Assembly: GCA_023269235.1 (NCBI GenBank)
Contig: JAHFTW010000005.1
Location: forward strand, 1 to 59,526
DNA: 59,526 nt
Direction of reading: 5' to 3'
DNA from: Thermoplasmata archaeon
GTDB taxonomy: Archaea > Thermoplasmatota > E2 > JACPAO01 > JAHFTW01
Program-made: the position numbers and the translations under genes
The notes under the pieces: model-generated
The model's database searches: none
What the model was told of the DNA's origin: nothing
The model's input: the letters and a program-made list of their open reading frames with translations, nothing else
Part shown: positions 19,369-28,156 of the stretch, one piece after another
Numbering within the stretch: position 1 is the first letter of the stretch
Layout of the letters: every line of letters begins with the position of its first letter

Positions 19369-19749
19369 ATGCCCTGCGTCTTGATGGAGGACGAGGAGAC
19401 TCTCCCCGGAGAGGAGAAGGACCTCGCCAGGAAGCTGAAGCGCTTGCTGGAGACCGGGCGGTTTGCCGCCATCGTGGTCGTGTGGCCTCGCGGCGCCAAA
19501 ATGGCTGCCACGCACGATGAGTTGTTGCTCCTCGTTGAGTTCCAAAGGACGATGGAGCTGCCCGAGATTCATTTGCTCCATCACCCCAAGGTTGCGAGGA
19601 TGAAGAACGGGGAGCTGGAGGTTCTGGAGCGCGGCGGTAGGAGCCGTTACATTGAGTCTTTTCAGCAGCTTCCTCTTTTTCTGCATCCTTGGAGGACACA
19701 GGCACAACTCACTGAGGCCCTTGAGGCGATTCGCGATGAATTGACCTAG
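19369..19749 (+). CDS. Hypothetical protein, start uncertain
   Basis: Not recognised. A coding-like frame ends at 19749 and reads back to about 19209 without an ATG. The given start is the first ATG (126 residues); the preceding 50 codons, with GFWRLFNGLRASPTRLRR, also look coding and may belong to it through a non-standard start or a lost one. Features are an acidic patch EDEETLPGEEKDLARKLK, a hydrophobic strand FAAIVVVWPRGAK, and LLLLVEFQRTMELPEIHLLHH. Same strand as the winged-helix gene before it and ending about 200 bp from the convergent restriction gene. Function unknown. Confidence 0.5.
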   Translation: MPCVLMEDEETLPGEEKDLARKLKRLLETGRFAAIVVVWPRGAKMAATHDELLLLVEFQRTMELPEIHLLHHPKVARMKNGELEVLERGGRSRYIESFQQLPLFLHPWRTQAQLTEALEAIRDELT

Positions 19750-19952
19750 GTCGCGGTAGTTCGAGTTTAGGGCTGGGTGAAGTCGCCAAGGGTGATGCCA
19801 AGGAACATCTCGGTCTCGCGTCGGGACTTTTCCCCGTCACGTCCGACAAAATGAGAGTGCCTTCATCTGCGAATTTGTAGGAAGTGCGGGGGATTTTGAC
19901 TAGGCGTAGTCATTTGTCATAGACAGGTCATTTCTTCGCGTTCAATTCGGCC

Positions 19953-21467
19953 TTACTGTAGGGTTAGGCCGCTTTGGTCTGGCTGGTCGGAGAAGCTTGC
20001 CACCAGAAGTTCTCGCACAAAACTTCGGTTTAGCCAGAAACTTTGCCGCGTGATTTGACCGCCGGGGACCGGTACTTTGTCATCGGCATCCCCAGTGTGG
20101 GGGCGCAAGTGGAGGATTCGGCCGTCTCGTTCGCCGGGGAGATGGTTTTCCACCCAAGGGATAATGCGTTTGGAGGTCTTTCGCATGCGGGGAGTTCTGT
20201 CCGGGTTGTAGACTTGGAACTCTGCAGCTGCGCCGTTCTGCACCTGGTCAATTAGTTCTGTCCAGTCTTCTTCAATGATGTGTTCTTGGTTGGCAGTCGG
20301 GGACCAGAAGAATGCTGGTCCGAGGATTCTGTCGGCTTGCGGGGTTTTTCGGTTGTCTGAGAACGTCGGGATGACGAGGAGGCGTTGGAGTTCGTCTAGA
20401 ATGCCAACGTTTGGTCCCCATTCTTCATCGAGTAGGTCCTCGAATTCGATGGCGGGAAAGGACATTGCTTCGAACGGTTGTAAATATTTGCCGCGACTCT
20501 TTGAGTCTGGTTTGCGTGCGTGCACGGTTTTGACTTGGACACCTGCGGTTTCCAGCTCTTCGATGGATTTTCCTTCTTCAATGCCAAGTGCGGCGTTGAG
20601 TAAACGTGCTGCGAGGCTTTTGTCGGTGCCGAGAACGGGGATTTCTAGTTGGTCGCAGAGGGCCTGGACAGACATGCCCGTGTAAGAATGTAATTTCGAA
20701 AGGATGCTGGATTCAATGGTCTCAATGCGAGTCCGGGGGTCGGCAAGGCGCACGAATTGTTCTGGTGCCAATCGCTTGCGGACTTGGACAACAATGTAAC
20801 GTGCTTTGAGTGCGAATGCTCGGCGTTTGGCAAGAATTGGGGAGAATGGTTGTTGGACTAGGTCGGCGGCAGGGTTGTTGCGGGTTCCGGTGCCTTTGGT
20901 GCTGGGGCCAAGGTAGCGGCCAATGGATTCGCTGAGGAGGTGGGCGTGACCCATTCGGACGGTGTCGCGGGTTCTTGTCCAGTCTGTGCGAAGTTGGGGG
21001 GTGTCAATGGCGGGCGGTGACCACAGGAAGGAAATTAGGAATCCGGCCTGGCCTGCGTTGGTGAAGTCGTGTTTGTATGTGACGACGAGGATTCGTTCTA
21101 ATTTTTGGCGCGCGTGGGCTGTTTCCCATTCCTCCCTCACGATGTCGTTGAATGGAATGACGCCTACGACCATGCGCTCCTTTGAGGTGTACGTGGAAGT
21201 TTTGTGTGGTTTTAGGGGGGCGACTTTGATTTCGACGCCGCAGGGGAAATCTGATTCGGGTCTGGAATTTGGTGCTAGCCGGAACCACGCTTCAACTAGG
21301 TTGCCGACTTTTCCTTTTCCGCCGTCTTGGCTTTCGAGGATTTGGCGGTAGTCTAGTTCCCGGGCGATGTCGATGACGGTTCGGCCTTCAAGTCGTCTGC
21401 CGTGGGCTTCGATGGAGACCGGGTCGTCGGGGTTGTATGGAAGCTCGTTGCGCGGACAGGTGAACAC
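19953..21467 (-). CDS. Type II restriction endonuclease, Sau3AI/MutH-like
   Basis: A 504-residue protein with the MutH-type PD-(D/E)XK nuclease motif near the N-terminus: E59 in GKGKVGNLVEAWF, D73, E79 and K81 in SDFPCGVEIKVAPLK. A second, weaker copy about residues 280-320 has GVQVKTV with Gln in place of the catalytic Glu. Sau3AI has the same layout: an active N-terminal and an inactive, allosteric C-terminal MutH-like domain, cutting GATC. Site specificity here is inferred only. It follows the cytosine-5 methyltransferase gene on the same strand, as expected for a matched modification enzyme. Last gene of the minus-strand defence array. Confidence 0.82.
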   Translation of the reverse strand: MFTCPRNELPYNPDDPVSIEAHGRRLEGRTVIDIARELDYRQILESQDGGKGKVGNLVEAWFRLAPNSRPESDFPCGVEIKVAPLKPHKTSTYTSKERMVVGVIPFNDIVREEWETAHARQKLERILVVTYKHDFTNAGQAGFLISFLWSPPAIDTPQLRTDWTRTRDTVRMGHAHLLSESIGRYLGPSTKGTGTRNNPAADLVQQPFSPILAKRRAFALKARYIVVQVRKRLAPEQFVRLADPRTRIETIESSILSKLHSYTGMSVQALCDQLEIPVLGTDKSLAARLLNAALGIEEGKSIEELETAGVQVKTVHARKPDSKSRGKYLQPFEAMSFPAIEFEDLLDEEWGPNVGILDELQRLLVIPTFSDNRKTPQADRILGPAFFWSPTANQEHIIEEDWTELIDQVQNGAAAEFQVYNPDRTPRMRKTSKRIIPWVENHLPGERDGRILHLRPHTGDADDKVPVPGGQITRQSFWLNRSFVRELLVASFSDQPDQSGLTLQ

Positions 21468-21564
21468 ACCAGGTGTAGGGTGTAGCCTGATTTTACCCGA
21501 CCGCCTTTGCCACCGAGGGTCATTGGCGCAAGTGGCTTGACGTCATTCGCAGCATGCGGTTTCT

Positions 21565-21759
21565 TCAACGGTTCCAGGCTTTGCGAAGGGCCCGGGCTTC
21601 GTCTTTGAATTCCTCGGGCAAGAAGTCTGCCATATCTAATTCCTCAATGAGGTTCATGGCTCGGTCTAGGAGTTCAGCGTCATTTCTTGGGATGGACCGC
21701 ACGGGTTCGGGGCTTGGGGTTTCGCCGAATCTCACTGCGTACCTCTTCGTGTTCTTCAT
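21565..21759 (-). CDS. Small acidic protein between methyltransferase and nuclease genes
   Basis: 64 residues beginning MKNTKRYAVRFGE, with an amphipathic acidic helix LLDRAMNLIEELDMADFLP and EEFKDEARALRKAWNR. It overlaps the last 80 bp of the methyltransferase gene in another frame and ends about 97 bp before the nuclease gene. The composition looks like a real folded peptide rather than a shadow frame. It might be a controller or antirestriction-type partner, but no helix-turn-helix is seen, so this is speculative. Confidence 0.5.
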   Translation of the reverse strand: MKNTKRYAVRFGETPSPEPVRSIPRNDAELLDRAMNLIEELDMADFLPEEFKDEARALRKAWNR

Positions 21760-23026
21760 TGAGGAGTCTCTTCTTTGTTGCTTTCGGTTCGTGGGCTTGC
21801 ACCCAGGCGGCGAGTTGCGCGCCCATGCGCGAGACGAGCGGCACAACGAGTGCGTTTCCCATGGTGAAGTACCTCCAGCGGCGTGGAAGATTGGCGGTCC
21901 AGTCGTCGTCGAAGCCGTTGAGGCGTTCAACTTCGAGTGGGGTAAGGAATCTGAGGCGCCCGCTGGCCGGGTCTGTGATAACGTGGGTGCTGCGGTTCGC
22001 GGTGCGGTTGCCTTCGCTAGTGAGGATTGTGCGTGCGGGTGAGTCGATGAGGTCGGGGAATTGCATTCCTCCTTCCGTGTAGTAGTATTCGAAGCCGTTT
22101 CGTGCCTTTCGTTTTTCTTTTTTGGGTCCCTTTACGCGGTCCCAGGCTGTGCGTTTCTGCGGGTCGAGGAATTGTAGTTCATCGAGGGCGCCTTTTTCGA
22201 GGAGGTTAGCTAGGGCGACTGGGGGTTCGGCTTGCGGTTCGAGGCGGTGCGTCCAGTATTTGCCCGCAGTCATGGCGCCAGCGTTTTGGAAACTGGCTGC
22301 AAACGTGTTGCTTGCTTCGAGGATGTTGGACGGAAGTGTGCCGGTTGCCGGTTCGTGCTTGCTGGTCGTGGCAGCATAGTTGATGGGGAATTGTGCGGCG
22401 AAGAATCCCGTCGTCGTGAGGTAATCCGCACGGGGGATATGTTTCCTCATGTGGCGCCCGATGCCGGTTGATTGGTGGGCTCCGAAGATGAACACGCGAC
22501 GCCGGCGCTGGGCGTTGCCGTACTCTGCGGCGTTGATAATGCGCCATTCGACGTTGTATCCGTGTTTCTGTAAGCAGGTGAGGAGGATGCCGAAGTCGCG
22601 ACCGCGTTGCTGGGCGGGGGATTTTAGGAGGCGGTCGACATTTTCAAGGAGGACGTATCGAGGTTTCTTGGCGGCGAGAATCTTCTCGATTTCCCACCAC
22701 AGGACGCCTTTCTTGCCTTGAATGCCGCCGGCCTTGTCGAGCGTAGTCGCTACGCTGTAGTCTTGGCATGGGAAACCACCTACGAGCAGGTCATGGTTGG
22801 GAATCGTGGACTTGTTGACTTGGCAGATATCCGAATTGGCATCACTCGGTGCCTTCAACGCGTCATTTTGGTGGAAGTGTTCGATGTAGCATTTGGCTGC
22901 GTGTTGGGCGCGGGAGCCTGGTTCCCATTGGTTCCACCACTTTGTTTCGAAGGGCAGGTTTGTGCGTTCAAGTCCGAGTCGGAAGCCACCAACGCCGGCA
23001 AAGAGCTCGACGACTCGGATTCCCAT
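21680..23026 (-). CDS. DNA (cytosine-5-)-methyltransferase
   Basis: A 448-residue C5-methyltransferase that transfers a methyl group from S-adenosylmethionine to cytosine. Motif I is VVELFAGVGGFRLGLE at the N-terminus; motif IV is GGFPCQDYSVA with the catalytic Cys; motif VI is LLENVDRLL; motif VIII is AQRRRRVFIFG. The target-recognition region is about residues 210-350, and motifs IX-X (EVERLNGF, GNALVVPLV) end near residue 415. The basic tail overlaps a small gene. Paired with the Sau3AI-like nuclease downstream; together they form a type II restriction-modification system. Confidence 0.93.
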   Translation of the reverse strand: MGIRVVELFAGVGGFRLGLERTNLPFETKWWNQWEPGSRAQHAAKCYIEHFHQNDALKAPSDANSDICQVNKSTIPNHDLLVGGFPCQDYSVATTLDKAGGIQGKKGVLWWEIEKILAAKKPRYVLLENVDRLLKSPAQQRGRDFGILLTCLQKHGYNVEWRIINAAEYGNAQRRRRVFIFGAHQSTGIGRHMRKHIPRADYLTTTGFFAAQFPINYAATTSKHEPATGTLPSNILEASNTFAASFQNAGAMTAGKYWTHRLEPQAEPPVALANLLEKGALDELQFLDPQKRTAWDRVKGPKKEKRKARNGFEYYYTEGGMQFPDLIDSPARTILTSEGNRTANRSTHVITDPASGRLRFLTPLEVERLNGFDDDWTANLPRRWRYFTMGNALVVPLVSRMGAQLAAWVQAHEPKATKKRLLNEEHEEVRSEIRRNPKPRTRAVHPKK

Positions 23027-23119
23027 CTCTCCTTGGGACTATTAGCACGCTATTAGGCGCTTTGATGGGGCACAGTGAATGTATTTGGAGTGTCTGCGGG
23101 TTCTACGGTTGGGATTCAT

Positions 23120-23545
23120 TCATTGGTATAGTGCATGCGCTTGATAGGCAGTGACACCACAAATGAGGAGGGATGACCCGAAGGCGAACCGGCCCCTCAT
23201 CGCGCTGCGTAAACCATCGTAGAGCGCGGGAAGACTTGTGGCAGTCGATACGAGGATTGGGATGGCGAAAATGACTGCCAGAAGCATGAGGAATGCTACC
23301 TCCTTTCGTATGGCAGTCGACCCTGAACGGACGAACGGACCGTCCCGTCGCAGGGCGAAGAACTCGATGCCAGCTCCCGCCGCATATGCAAGATAGGCTA
23401 GGACCGCCGTCGCTCCCAGGTCGGGCAGCAGGTTGAAGGCTAGTGTGCATCCCAGGGTCACGATGGTCGCCATGATGGCGAGTCGAATTGAGGAATCCTG
23501 CTTGTGAAACCAATTCCAGAAAGTGCGCCATGCGCTACTTGTCAT
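23120..23545 (-). CDS. Small membrane protein (about four helices)
   Basis: A 141-residue protein with hydrophobic stretches at about 22-40 (AIMATIVTLGCTLAFNLL), 45-64, 83-103 (EVAFLMLLAVIFAIPILV) and 122-140. No known domain recognised. It lies 153 bp downstream of the ABC-type ATPase in the TIR cluster and 93 bp upstream of the methyltransferase, all on the minus strand. A membrane partner for the TIR/ATPase genes is possible but not shown. Confidence 0.7.
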   Translation of the reverse strand: MTSSAWRTFWNWFHKQDSSIRLAIMATIVTLGCTLAFNLLPDLGATAVLAYLAYAAGAGIEFFALRRDGPFVRSGSTAIRKEVAFLMLLAVIFAIPILVSTATSLPALYDGLRSAMRGRFAFGSSLLICGVTAYQAHALYQ

Positions 23546-23698
23546 CCATCATCGTACGTAAGGACGAAGTATCATTGTACCGAATTGACGTGAATTGGTG
23601 TAACGATTCTCGTCAGATGCGGAAGGCCAGCGGTCTTTTCTTCTCCATGGGGCAATTGTACAGTTTGTCGTTATTGGGGGCGGCGACGTTCGGGCTTG

Positions 23699-25852
23699 CT
23701 ATCCAAGTTTCTTCACGTCTTTGTAGAGACTTCGCAGGTGGTGGTCGCTCATGTCCATGATGGGTTCGTACATGAACGAATTCAGGTGAATGTTTTCCGG
23801 CGTCATGAGGAGGACGCGGTCAATAATTTCGATTGTGCTGGGGTTGTGGAAGTCCTTGCGGTATCGTTCGTAAAGCGCCCTCGTTTGGTTGCCCGTGATG
23901 GCATTGAAGAATGCGGGGTCAGCAATCTTGTTTGCCATGAATCTTTCAGCCGTGAGACGAATGGCGACTGAGAGTACGATTTTGTTTTGCATGTTGACGG
24001 CGTCGTCTGCAAGGAGGCATTTTTCTGCCTCTTCAAAGATAGTGCTTACGATGGTCGCGGTTTGATTGTCCCACTTTGCCTGTTTTCCAAAAAGCGTGTT
24101 GAAGATATCGTCAAGCTCTTTGTGGACGATTTTTTCCGTATCGGGGCGCCAATGAAGGAGGGAAGTGAGTTTGATGAATTCCGGGTCTCCTTCGCCGCGC
24201 AGATATTCGAGCATGTTCCGCATGAATGCGATGCAAGCGATGCGCTTCTTTGGGTCTTCATCGAACTGCTTTTTCCAGTCGTTGATGAAAATGTTGCGAA
24301 TGCCGTCTACGGGGTAGAGCTTGAGGCCGTCGTTTGACCGAATTGCTGTTTTGCACCGATTGCGGTGTACGAACCGGCGTTCGATTGTTCGAAAGAAATC
24401 GAAATTGTGAGTCAATACGAGCAGCTTGAAACTGGGCTCCTTGGCGATATCCTGCAAATATTGGATGATGGCGTATTTGTTCTTGTAGTCGAAGGAGTCG
24501 GCGATGTCATCGAAGACAAAGAGGGTCGGTTGTTCTTCCTTCTTTCGTGCCTCAACTTCGAAGATGACGTTGAGGATGTAGAGTGCCTTTCGTTCACCTT
24601 GACTGAGTGAGTCTTGTAGCAGTTCGCGGTTGACTTCTCGTTCGCCATCTGCGTCCTTGAAGATGAATCGGATTTCAAGTGGTGCCTTGCCCAGGACAAC
24701 CGAGCTCTTGTTTGTTGCCTCAAGGCGGAAAGGAACCGAAAACCTACTGTTGAAGACGCGCAAGACCTGTTCCCATTGTGTTGCCTGCTTTGCGGCTTCG
24801 CCCTCGATTTTCAATTTCGCTTGGTCGACGGCCTTCTTGGTATCCAAGTATTGGTCGAGCATTTTGCGATGAACGCTCGCGTAGGATTTCCACGCCTTTT
24901 TCTTGAAGGCCGGGATGTCGGTGAGGTCCGGTAGGATTACCTGATGCTGGTCGAGGTAGTCCTGGAATGCTCGCATGTCTTTGTTTTTGGCGAGCGCTTT
25001 TTCGATGTCGGCATAGCGTTTTCGCTGTGCGGGGTCGTCCGAAATTTTCTTCTTCTCCTCGTTGATGAGGTCGTTGAGCTGCTTTGCGGAGGTGACTTCT
25101 AGCGATGTTCCACCGTTCAGGACAAGTTTGTGTTTGGCGTCGAAGAATCCGTGGTCGCTGAGGTTGTCATTGATTTTGTTGGCACCGTAGTAACTAAACG
25201 CTTGACGGCTAAAATAGGTTGATTTTGCGATGAGTTTGTTGTAGTTCTCAATGTAGTCGCCAATGAGTGTTCGATTGTCTTTCAGGCCTAGGAATTCAAT
25301 CGTAGTCTGAGCGAAAATGATGTCGTATTGAAGATTTGAATAGGCAATGTCGTCATCTGATAACTGCGATTGAAGGTTCTGCAGGGCGCCGGCGAAGTCG
25401 AGGGTTGCGCCTCCAAAGAGTTCTTGGATTTCGGCCGCCACGTCGGTCTTGGTCTTGGCTTGCTTAGCTAGGGCGTTCAGGAGAGATGATTGCTTTGCTT
25501 CTACATCCGCCATGAGCTTTTCGTACTCTTTTCGGCGGGCTGCGTCAACAAGAAGAGTTGATGTTTTGTCGTTTTCATATGTTGCGTCATATGGTCCGAT
25601 GACGACAATTTCTTGAGGGTCGATTTCCGTGTTGGATTCGGTCGTGATGGTGCGCGTGGTTGCGCGTTCGGGAAAGATTCGGTCTCGCGATTCTTCGCCT
25701 TGGGACAAATCCTTCAGGGTTTGGTATAGCGACGATTTCATGGAGCCGTTTGGTGCATAGATTGCATAGCTTGCGCCGTCTCCGAAATCAAGGGTTTCCT
25801 TGAGTTTTCGAATCCCGTAACAATTCTCTAGGTCCAGGTTGAGTTTTTGCAC
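23699..25852 (-). CDS. ABC/SMC-like ATPase, defence-type
   Basis: A 717-residue cytoplasmic ATPase. An unusual Walker A lies at residues 33-41 (APNGSMKSS, with Met where Gly is normal). A long coiled-coil region spans about 100-400, then comes the ABC signature LSQGERKAL, Walker B LFVFDDIADSFDYKN and the H-loop LTHNFDFF. The roughly 200-residue C-terminal helical domain is unassigned. The APNGxMK(S/T)S form of the P-loop is known in antiphage ATPases related to PrrC/RloC-type AAA_13 proteins. I chose the GTG at 25852 because GGAGGTGT lies 4-5 bp upstream; the frame extends to 25882. It follows the TIR gene by 62 bp, so the TIR protein is the likely effector and this the likely sensor (inferred). 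Confidence 0.8.
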   Translation of the reverse strand: MQKLNLDLENCYGIRKLKETLDFGDGASYAIYAPNGSMKSSLYQTLKDLSQGEESRDRIFPERATTRTITTESNTEIDPQEIVVIGPYDATYENDKTSTLLVDAARRKEYEKLMADVEAKQSSLLNALAKQAKTKTDVAAEIQELFGGATLDFAGALQNLQSQLSDDDIAYSNLQYDIIFAQTTIEFLGLKDNRTLIGDYIENYNKLIAKSTYFSRQAFSYYGANKINDNLSDHGFFDAKHKLVLNGGTSLEVTSAKQLNDLINEEKKKISDDPAQRKRYADIEKALAKNKDMRAFQDYLDQHQVILPDLTDIPAFKKKAWKSYASVHRKMLDQYLDTKKAVDQAKLKIEGEAAKQATQWEQVLRVFNSRFSVPFRLEATNKSSVVLGKAPLEIRFIFKDADGEREVNRELLQDSLSQGERKALYILNVIFEVEARKKEEQPTLFVFDDIADSFDYKNKYAIIQYLQDIAKEPSFKLLVLTHNFDFFRTIERRFVHRNRCKTAIRSNDGLKLYPVDGIRNIFINDWKKQFDEDPKKRIACIAFMRNMLEYLRGEGDPEFIKLTSLLHWRPDTEKIVHKELDDIFNTLFGKQAKWDNQTATIVSTIFEEAEKCLLADDAVNMQNKIVLSVAIRLTAERFMANKIADPAFFNAITGNQTRALYERYRKDFHNPSTIEIIDRVLLMTPENIHLNSFMYEPIMDMSDHHLRSLYKDVKKLG

Positions 25853-25914
25853 TTGACACCTCCCAGATTGTTTTGCCCGCACTGAGGTCCTGCCTTCAAG
25901 TTGAAGAAGGCGCT

Positions 25915-26385
25915 TTAGGTTTTTTCATTCTTGCTGAGCAGATAGAGAACTCCGATTCCGCCTGCAACCCAAAGGGCGGCCTTGATTCTGTCTTCATTTT
26001 GCTTTCGCTTGGCAACCCAAGGGCGTAGTTGTTTGATTGCGGATTGAATGTCGTCTGGCGAGAATTCGATTGCTGTAATCCCGTGAAGGCATCCGAGCTC
26101 GGATTTCGGAACGTTTGGTGCAACGAGTGGCACGATGGTCTTGTTGGCTTTTTGGGCAATTCCGATTTCGTTTCCTACTGCCATGGCTCGTGAGATTGTT
26201 TTGTCGGTTACGACCACGAGTACTAGGTCGGCTTGGTCAATCCATTTGTGGATTTGTGGCCAATCGTGGGTTCCGGGTTCTTTGGATTTGGCCCAATAGG
26301 AGATTGTTGCGAGGTCGGCGAAGCCTTCCTCGATGCGTTTGACGAGTTCCGTGTCGGGGCCGCTGTAGCTGATGAAGATGTTCAT
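25915..26385 (-). CDS. TIR-domain protein with C-terminal membrane segment
   Basis: 156 residues. The TIR fold covers residues 1-120: MNIFISYSGPDTELVKRIEE, ADLVLVVVTDK, and the catalytic-glutamate helix VGNEIGIAQKA (E73), the residue used for NAD+ cleavage in prokaryotic defence TIRs. The last 23 residues include a hydrophobic segment (ALWVAGGIGVLYLLS) then a charged tail, so it may sit on the membrane. The ATG at 26385 gives the normal TIR start. Neighbours are a DUF3892 gene (28 bp upstream) and an ABC-type ATPase (62 bp downstream). NAD-depleting abortive defence is the likely role, by analogy. Confidence 0.87.
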   Translation of the reverse strand: MNIFISYSGPDTELVKRIEEGFADLATISYWAKSKEPGTHDWPQIHKWIDQADLVLVVVTDKTISRAMAVGNEIGIAQKANKTIVPLVAPNVPKSELGCLHGITAIEFSPDDIQSAIKQLRPWVAKRKQNEDRIKAALWVAGGIGVLYLLSKNEKT

Positions 26386-26413
26386 GGTTCCGGTTCCCTG
26401 TTGGGGAATGGTT

Positions 26414-26728
26414 CTAGGTGCAGCGCGGCAAGCTGTCGAGGTTGTTGTCTGCAATGGCGTCGGCTGCGGAGCGGAGCGTGGTGAATGAACGGCAAGTGTG
26501 ACAAAGAATGGGGTTGACGGCCGCAGTCCTTCCAGTTGACGGGCTCCACGTGAAGAATCGGTTTCCTGCGCGAATGCTTTCAGCTACTTGTTGGACGCTC
26601 AGAAGATTGTTGTATCCAGAGACGTTTCCGGCTACGTAGGGTACGACACCTACGAGGACGATGTGGGCGTGGGTAGGGGATGCGTTGGCGGGTTCTTGGC
26701 GGGTGCAAATGATGCGGAAATCTGTCAC
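26414..26728 (-). CDS. DUF3892-like small protein
   Basis: A 104-residue protein whose pattern resembles DUF3892: an N-terminal FRIICTRQEPANASPTHAHI strand segment, then AESIRAGNRFFTWSPSTGRT, then CHTCRSFTTLRSAADAIADN and a closing LDSLPRC. The family is small, often near mobile or defence genes, and has no known function. It lies directly before the TIR gene on the same strand, so probably in the same operon. Confidence 0.7.
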   Translation of the reverse strand: MTDFRIICTRQEPANASPTHAHIVLVGVVPYVAGNVSGYNNLLSVQQVAESIRAGNRFFTWSPSTGRTAAVNPILCHTCRSFTTLRSAADAIADNNLDSLPRCT

Positions 26729-26796
26729 GTCACGCGGAGCGTTCAGATATCGATTAAGTTCATCTGCAAGAAGTGGAGGCGTTTGACTAGAGCCAA

Positions 26797-26943
26797 TCAG
26801 TCCTGGTCGTCACGTCGGACGGTTCCGATTTTCTTGTCGGACCGGGTGTCCCGGCCGTCTTTGTTGCGGAAAGTGCCAGGAGGGACGCCAAGCTTCTTTT
26901 CCGCCGTTCCAACACTAGCGTCACTTCTAATTTTGCGTGGCAT
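26797..26943 (-). CDS. Small basic conserved-type protein
   Basis: 48 residues starting MPRKIRSDASVGTAEKKLG and continuing with VPPGTFRNKDGRDTRSDKKI. The regular, strongly charged sequence with a helix followed by a Gly/Arg/Asp segment looks like a real small nucleic-acid-associated protein. It lies between a membrane-protein gene (74 bp) and the DUF3892 gene (68 bp) on the same strand. Function unknown. Confidence 0.6.
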   Translation of the reverse strand: MPRKIRSDASVGTAEKKLGVPPGTFRNKDGRDTRSDKKIGTVRRDDQD

Positions 26944-27017
26944 ATTGTTTTTCTCGGAAGGACATCGTTTTCGTTTGGCAGTTTCGTTTAGGCTCGAATT
27001 GAAAATCAAACCTTGGA

Positions 27018-27677
27018 TTATTCGGGTCCGGGGGTCCATTGGAAGAAGAGCGCGGGAGCGTTTTCGTCGTGGTCTTCGGCGTATCCCGCGAATCGGAAGT
27101 GCTGCCGAACTGCGATAATCGTGCACAAGAACCCAAAGGTTCCGAAGAGCGGTGCTAGAATAGATAGGGCGCTTCCGATTCCAAGCATGCTGGCTTGCCA
27201 GTCTCCGTCAGGGGCGGCTAAGCACATTTCTGAAATCAGCCCGGCGGCCCCGCCACAAAGGAAAAATGCAGCAGCAGTTCGTGATTGCCGAACTGTTTCA
27301 CTGAAGGATTGCTCCATTTGCAGCCGGAGGCTGAACACCTTAGATGCGTCGGAAATGAGCGTTTCCATATTCCTAATGTGCTCGCCAGCGATGGCACTTC
27401 GTGCCAGTTCCGTTTGGAACCAAATCTTGAAGTCATTGGGCGGAAGTGTTGAATGAATTACGTCATGAGCGCGTTGGCCAAGTCCTTGAAATCCTTGGGA
27501 TTTCCCCAACCGTTCCAGAATGGTAAGGATACTCGCGGTTGAATCCGGCAACTGGTTTCTTGCGAGCTTATTCTTAATCGTGGTGAGCAGGGGTGACTGC
27601 CCGTGTCGAAATCTTTCGCCCCAAGCGAAAACCGCAATGGCCATTGTTAGCAGGGTGATTGTTATCCAAGATTCCAT
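27018..27677 (-). CDS. Membrane protein of unknown function
   Basis: 219 residues. One N-terminal helix (WITITLLTMAIAVFAWGERF) is followed by a soluble helical region of about 115 residues (residues 25-140), then two helices near residues 132-155 and 165-190 (SALSILAPLFGTFGFLCTII). The shape suggests a small membrane anchor with a helical cytoplasmic part. The gene starts 8 bp after the YwgA-like gene, so they are coupled. No family recognised. Confidence 0.7.
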   Translation of the reverse strand: MESWITITLLTMAIAVFAWGERFRHGQSPLLTTIKNKLARNQLPDSTASILTILERLGKSQGFQGLGQRAHDVIHSTLPPNDFKIWFQTELARSAIAGEHIRNMETLISDASKVFSLRLQMEQSFSETVRQSRTAAAFFLCGGAAGLISEMCLAAPDGDWQASMLGIGSALSILAPLFGTFGFLCTIIAVRQHFRFAGYAEDHDENAPALFFQWTPGPE

Positions 27678-27685
27678 GGGTCCAC

Positions 27686-28156
27686 CTATTGTTCGTCGGG
27701 GTTTCGAAGAACTTCGTCGCGGATGAGCGAATTTTTAGTGTACTCGGGATAGTCACTGTATACGCGAAACAGCAACTGGTTGAGGGGAAGTAAATTGAAA
27801 GTCCGCTTTACCTGGTCTACTTTTTTTTGTTCAGTCTTTGAGATTTCGTTGTAAGCGTTTTTCCCTGCGGCTATACCACTTGGGGTAAGGTAGTACGTTC
27901 CACCGTACAGTTCTTCGTCGTAACCGATGAACCCTTCCTGCTGGAACATCAGCAGGTCCTGAATTACTTCACGGGAGCTCGGGCCATAGTAACTGGGAGT
28001 AAATTGATAGATGCCACTCTTGTCGTCTAGTTGATGCCGAAGAAGGAATAACTCTTTCATGAGTTTTGTTCGGCCAGCAACTGGCTCATTTTGCCCTTGC
28101 TTTGCGCCTCCGGCGTGGAGAAGAGCTAGTAGCCATTTTGCGTTGGGTGAGGGCAT
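27686..28156 (-). CDS. YwgA-like winged-helix protein (putative)
   Basis: 156 residues from the ATG at 28156. The motif series LLALLHAGG, GRTKLMKELFLLRHQL, FTPSYYGPSSREVIQDLLMF and GGTYYLTPSGIAAGKNAYNE resembles the YwgA/PadR-like winged-helix family found beside defence and conflict genes. The frame opens at a GTG at 28387 overlapping the ATPase stop (TAGTG), which would add 77 weakly coding residues. The start is therefore uncertain, but the overlap hints at coupling. Possible regulator or adaptor of the ABC-3C system upstream. Confidence 0.6.
   Translation of the reverse strand: MPSPNAKWLLALLHAGGAKQGQNEPVAGRTKLMKELFLLRHQLDDKSGIYQFTPSYYGPSSREVIQDLLMFQQEGFIGYDEELYGGTYYLTPSGIAAGKNAYNEISKTEQKKVDQVKRTFNLLPLNQLLFRVYSDYPEYTKNSLIRDEVLRNPDEQ

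Noticed and set aside
21353-21568. 71-codon frame between the small acidic gene and the nuclease
   Set aside because: It mostly overlaps the nuclease start in another frame and has no protein-like features.
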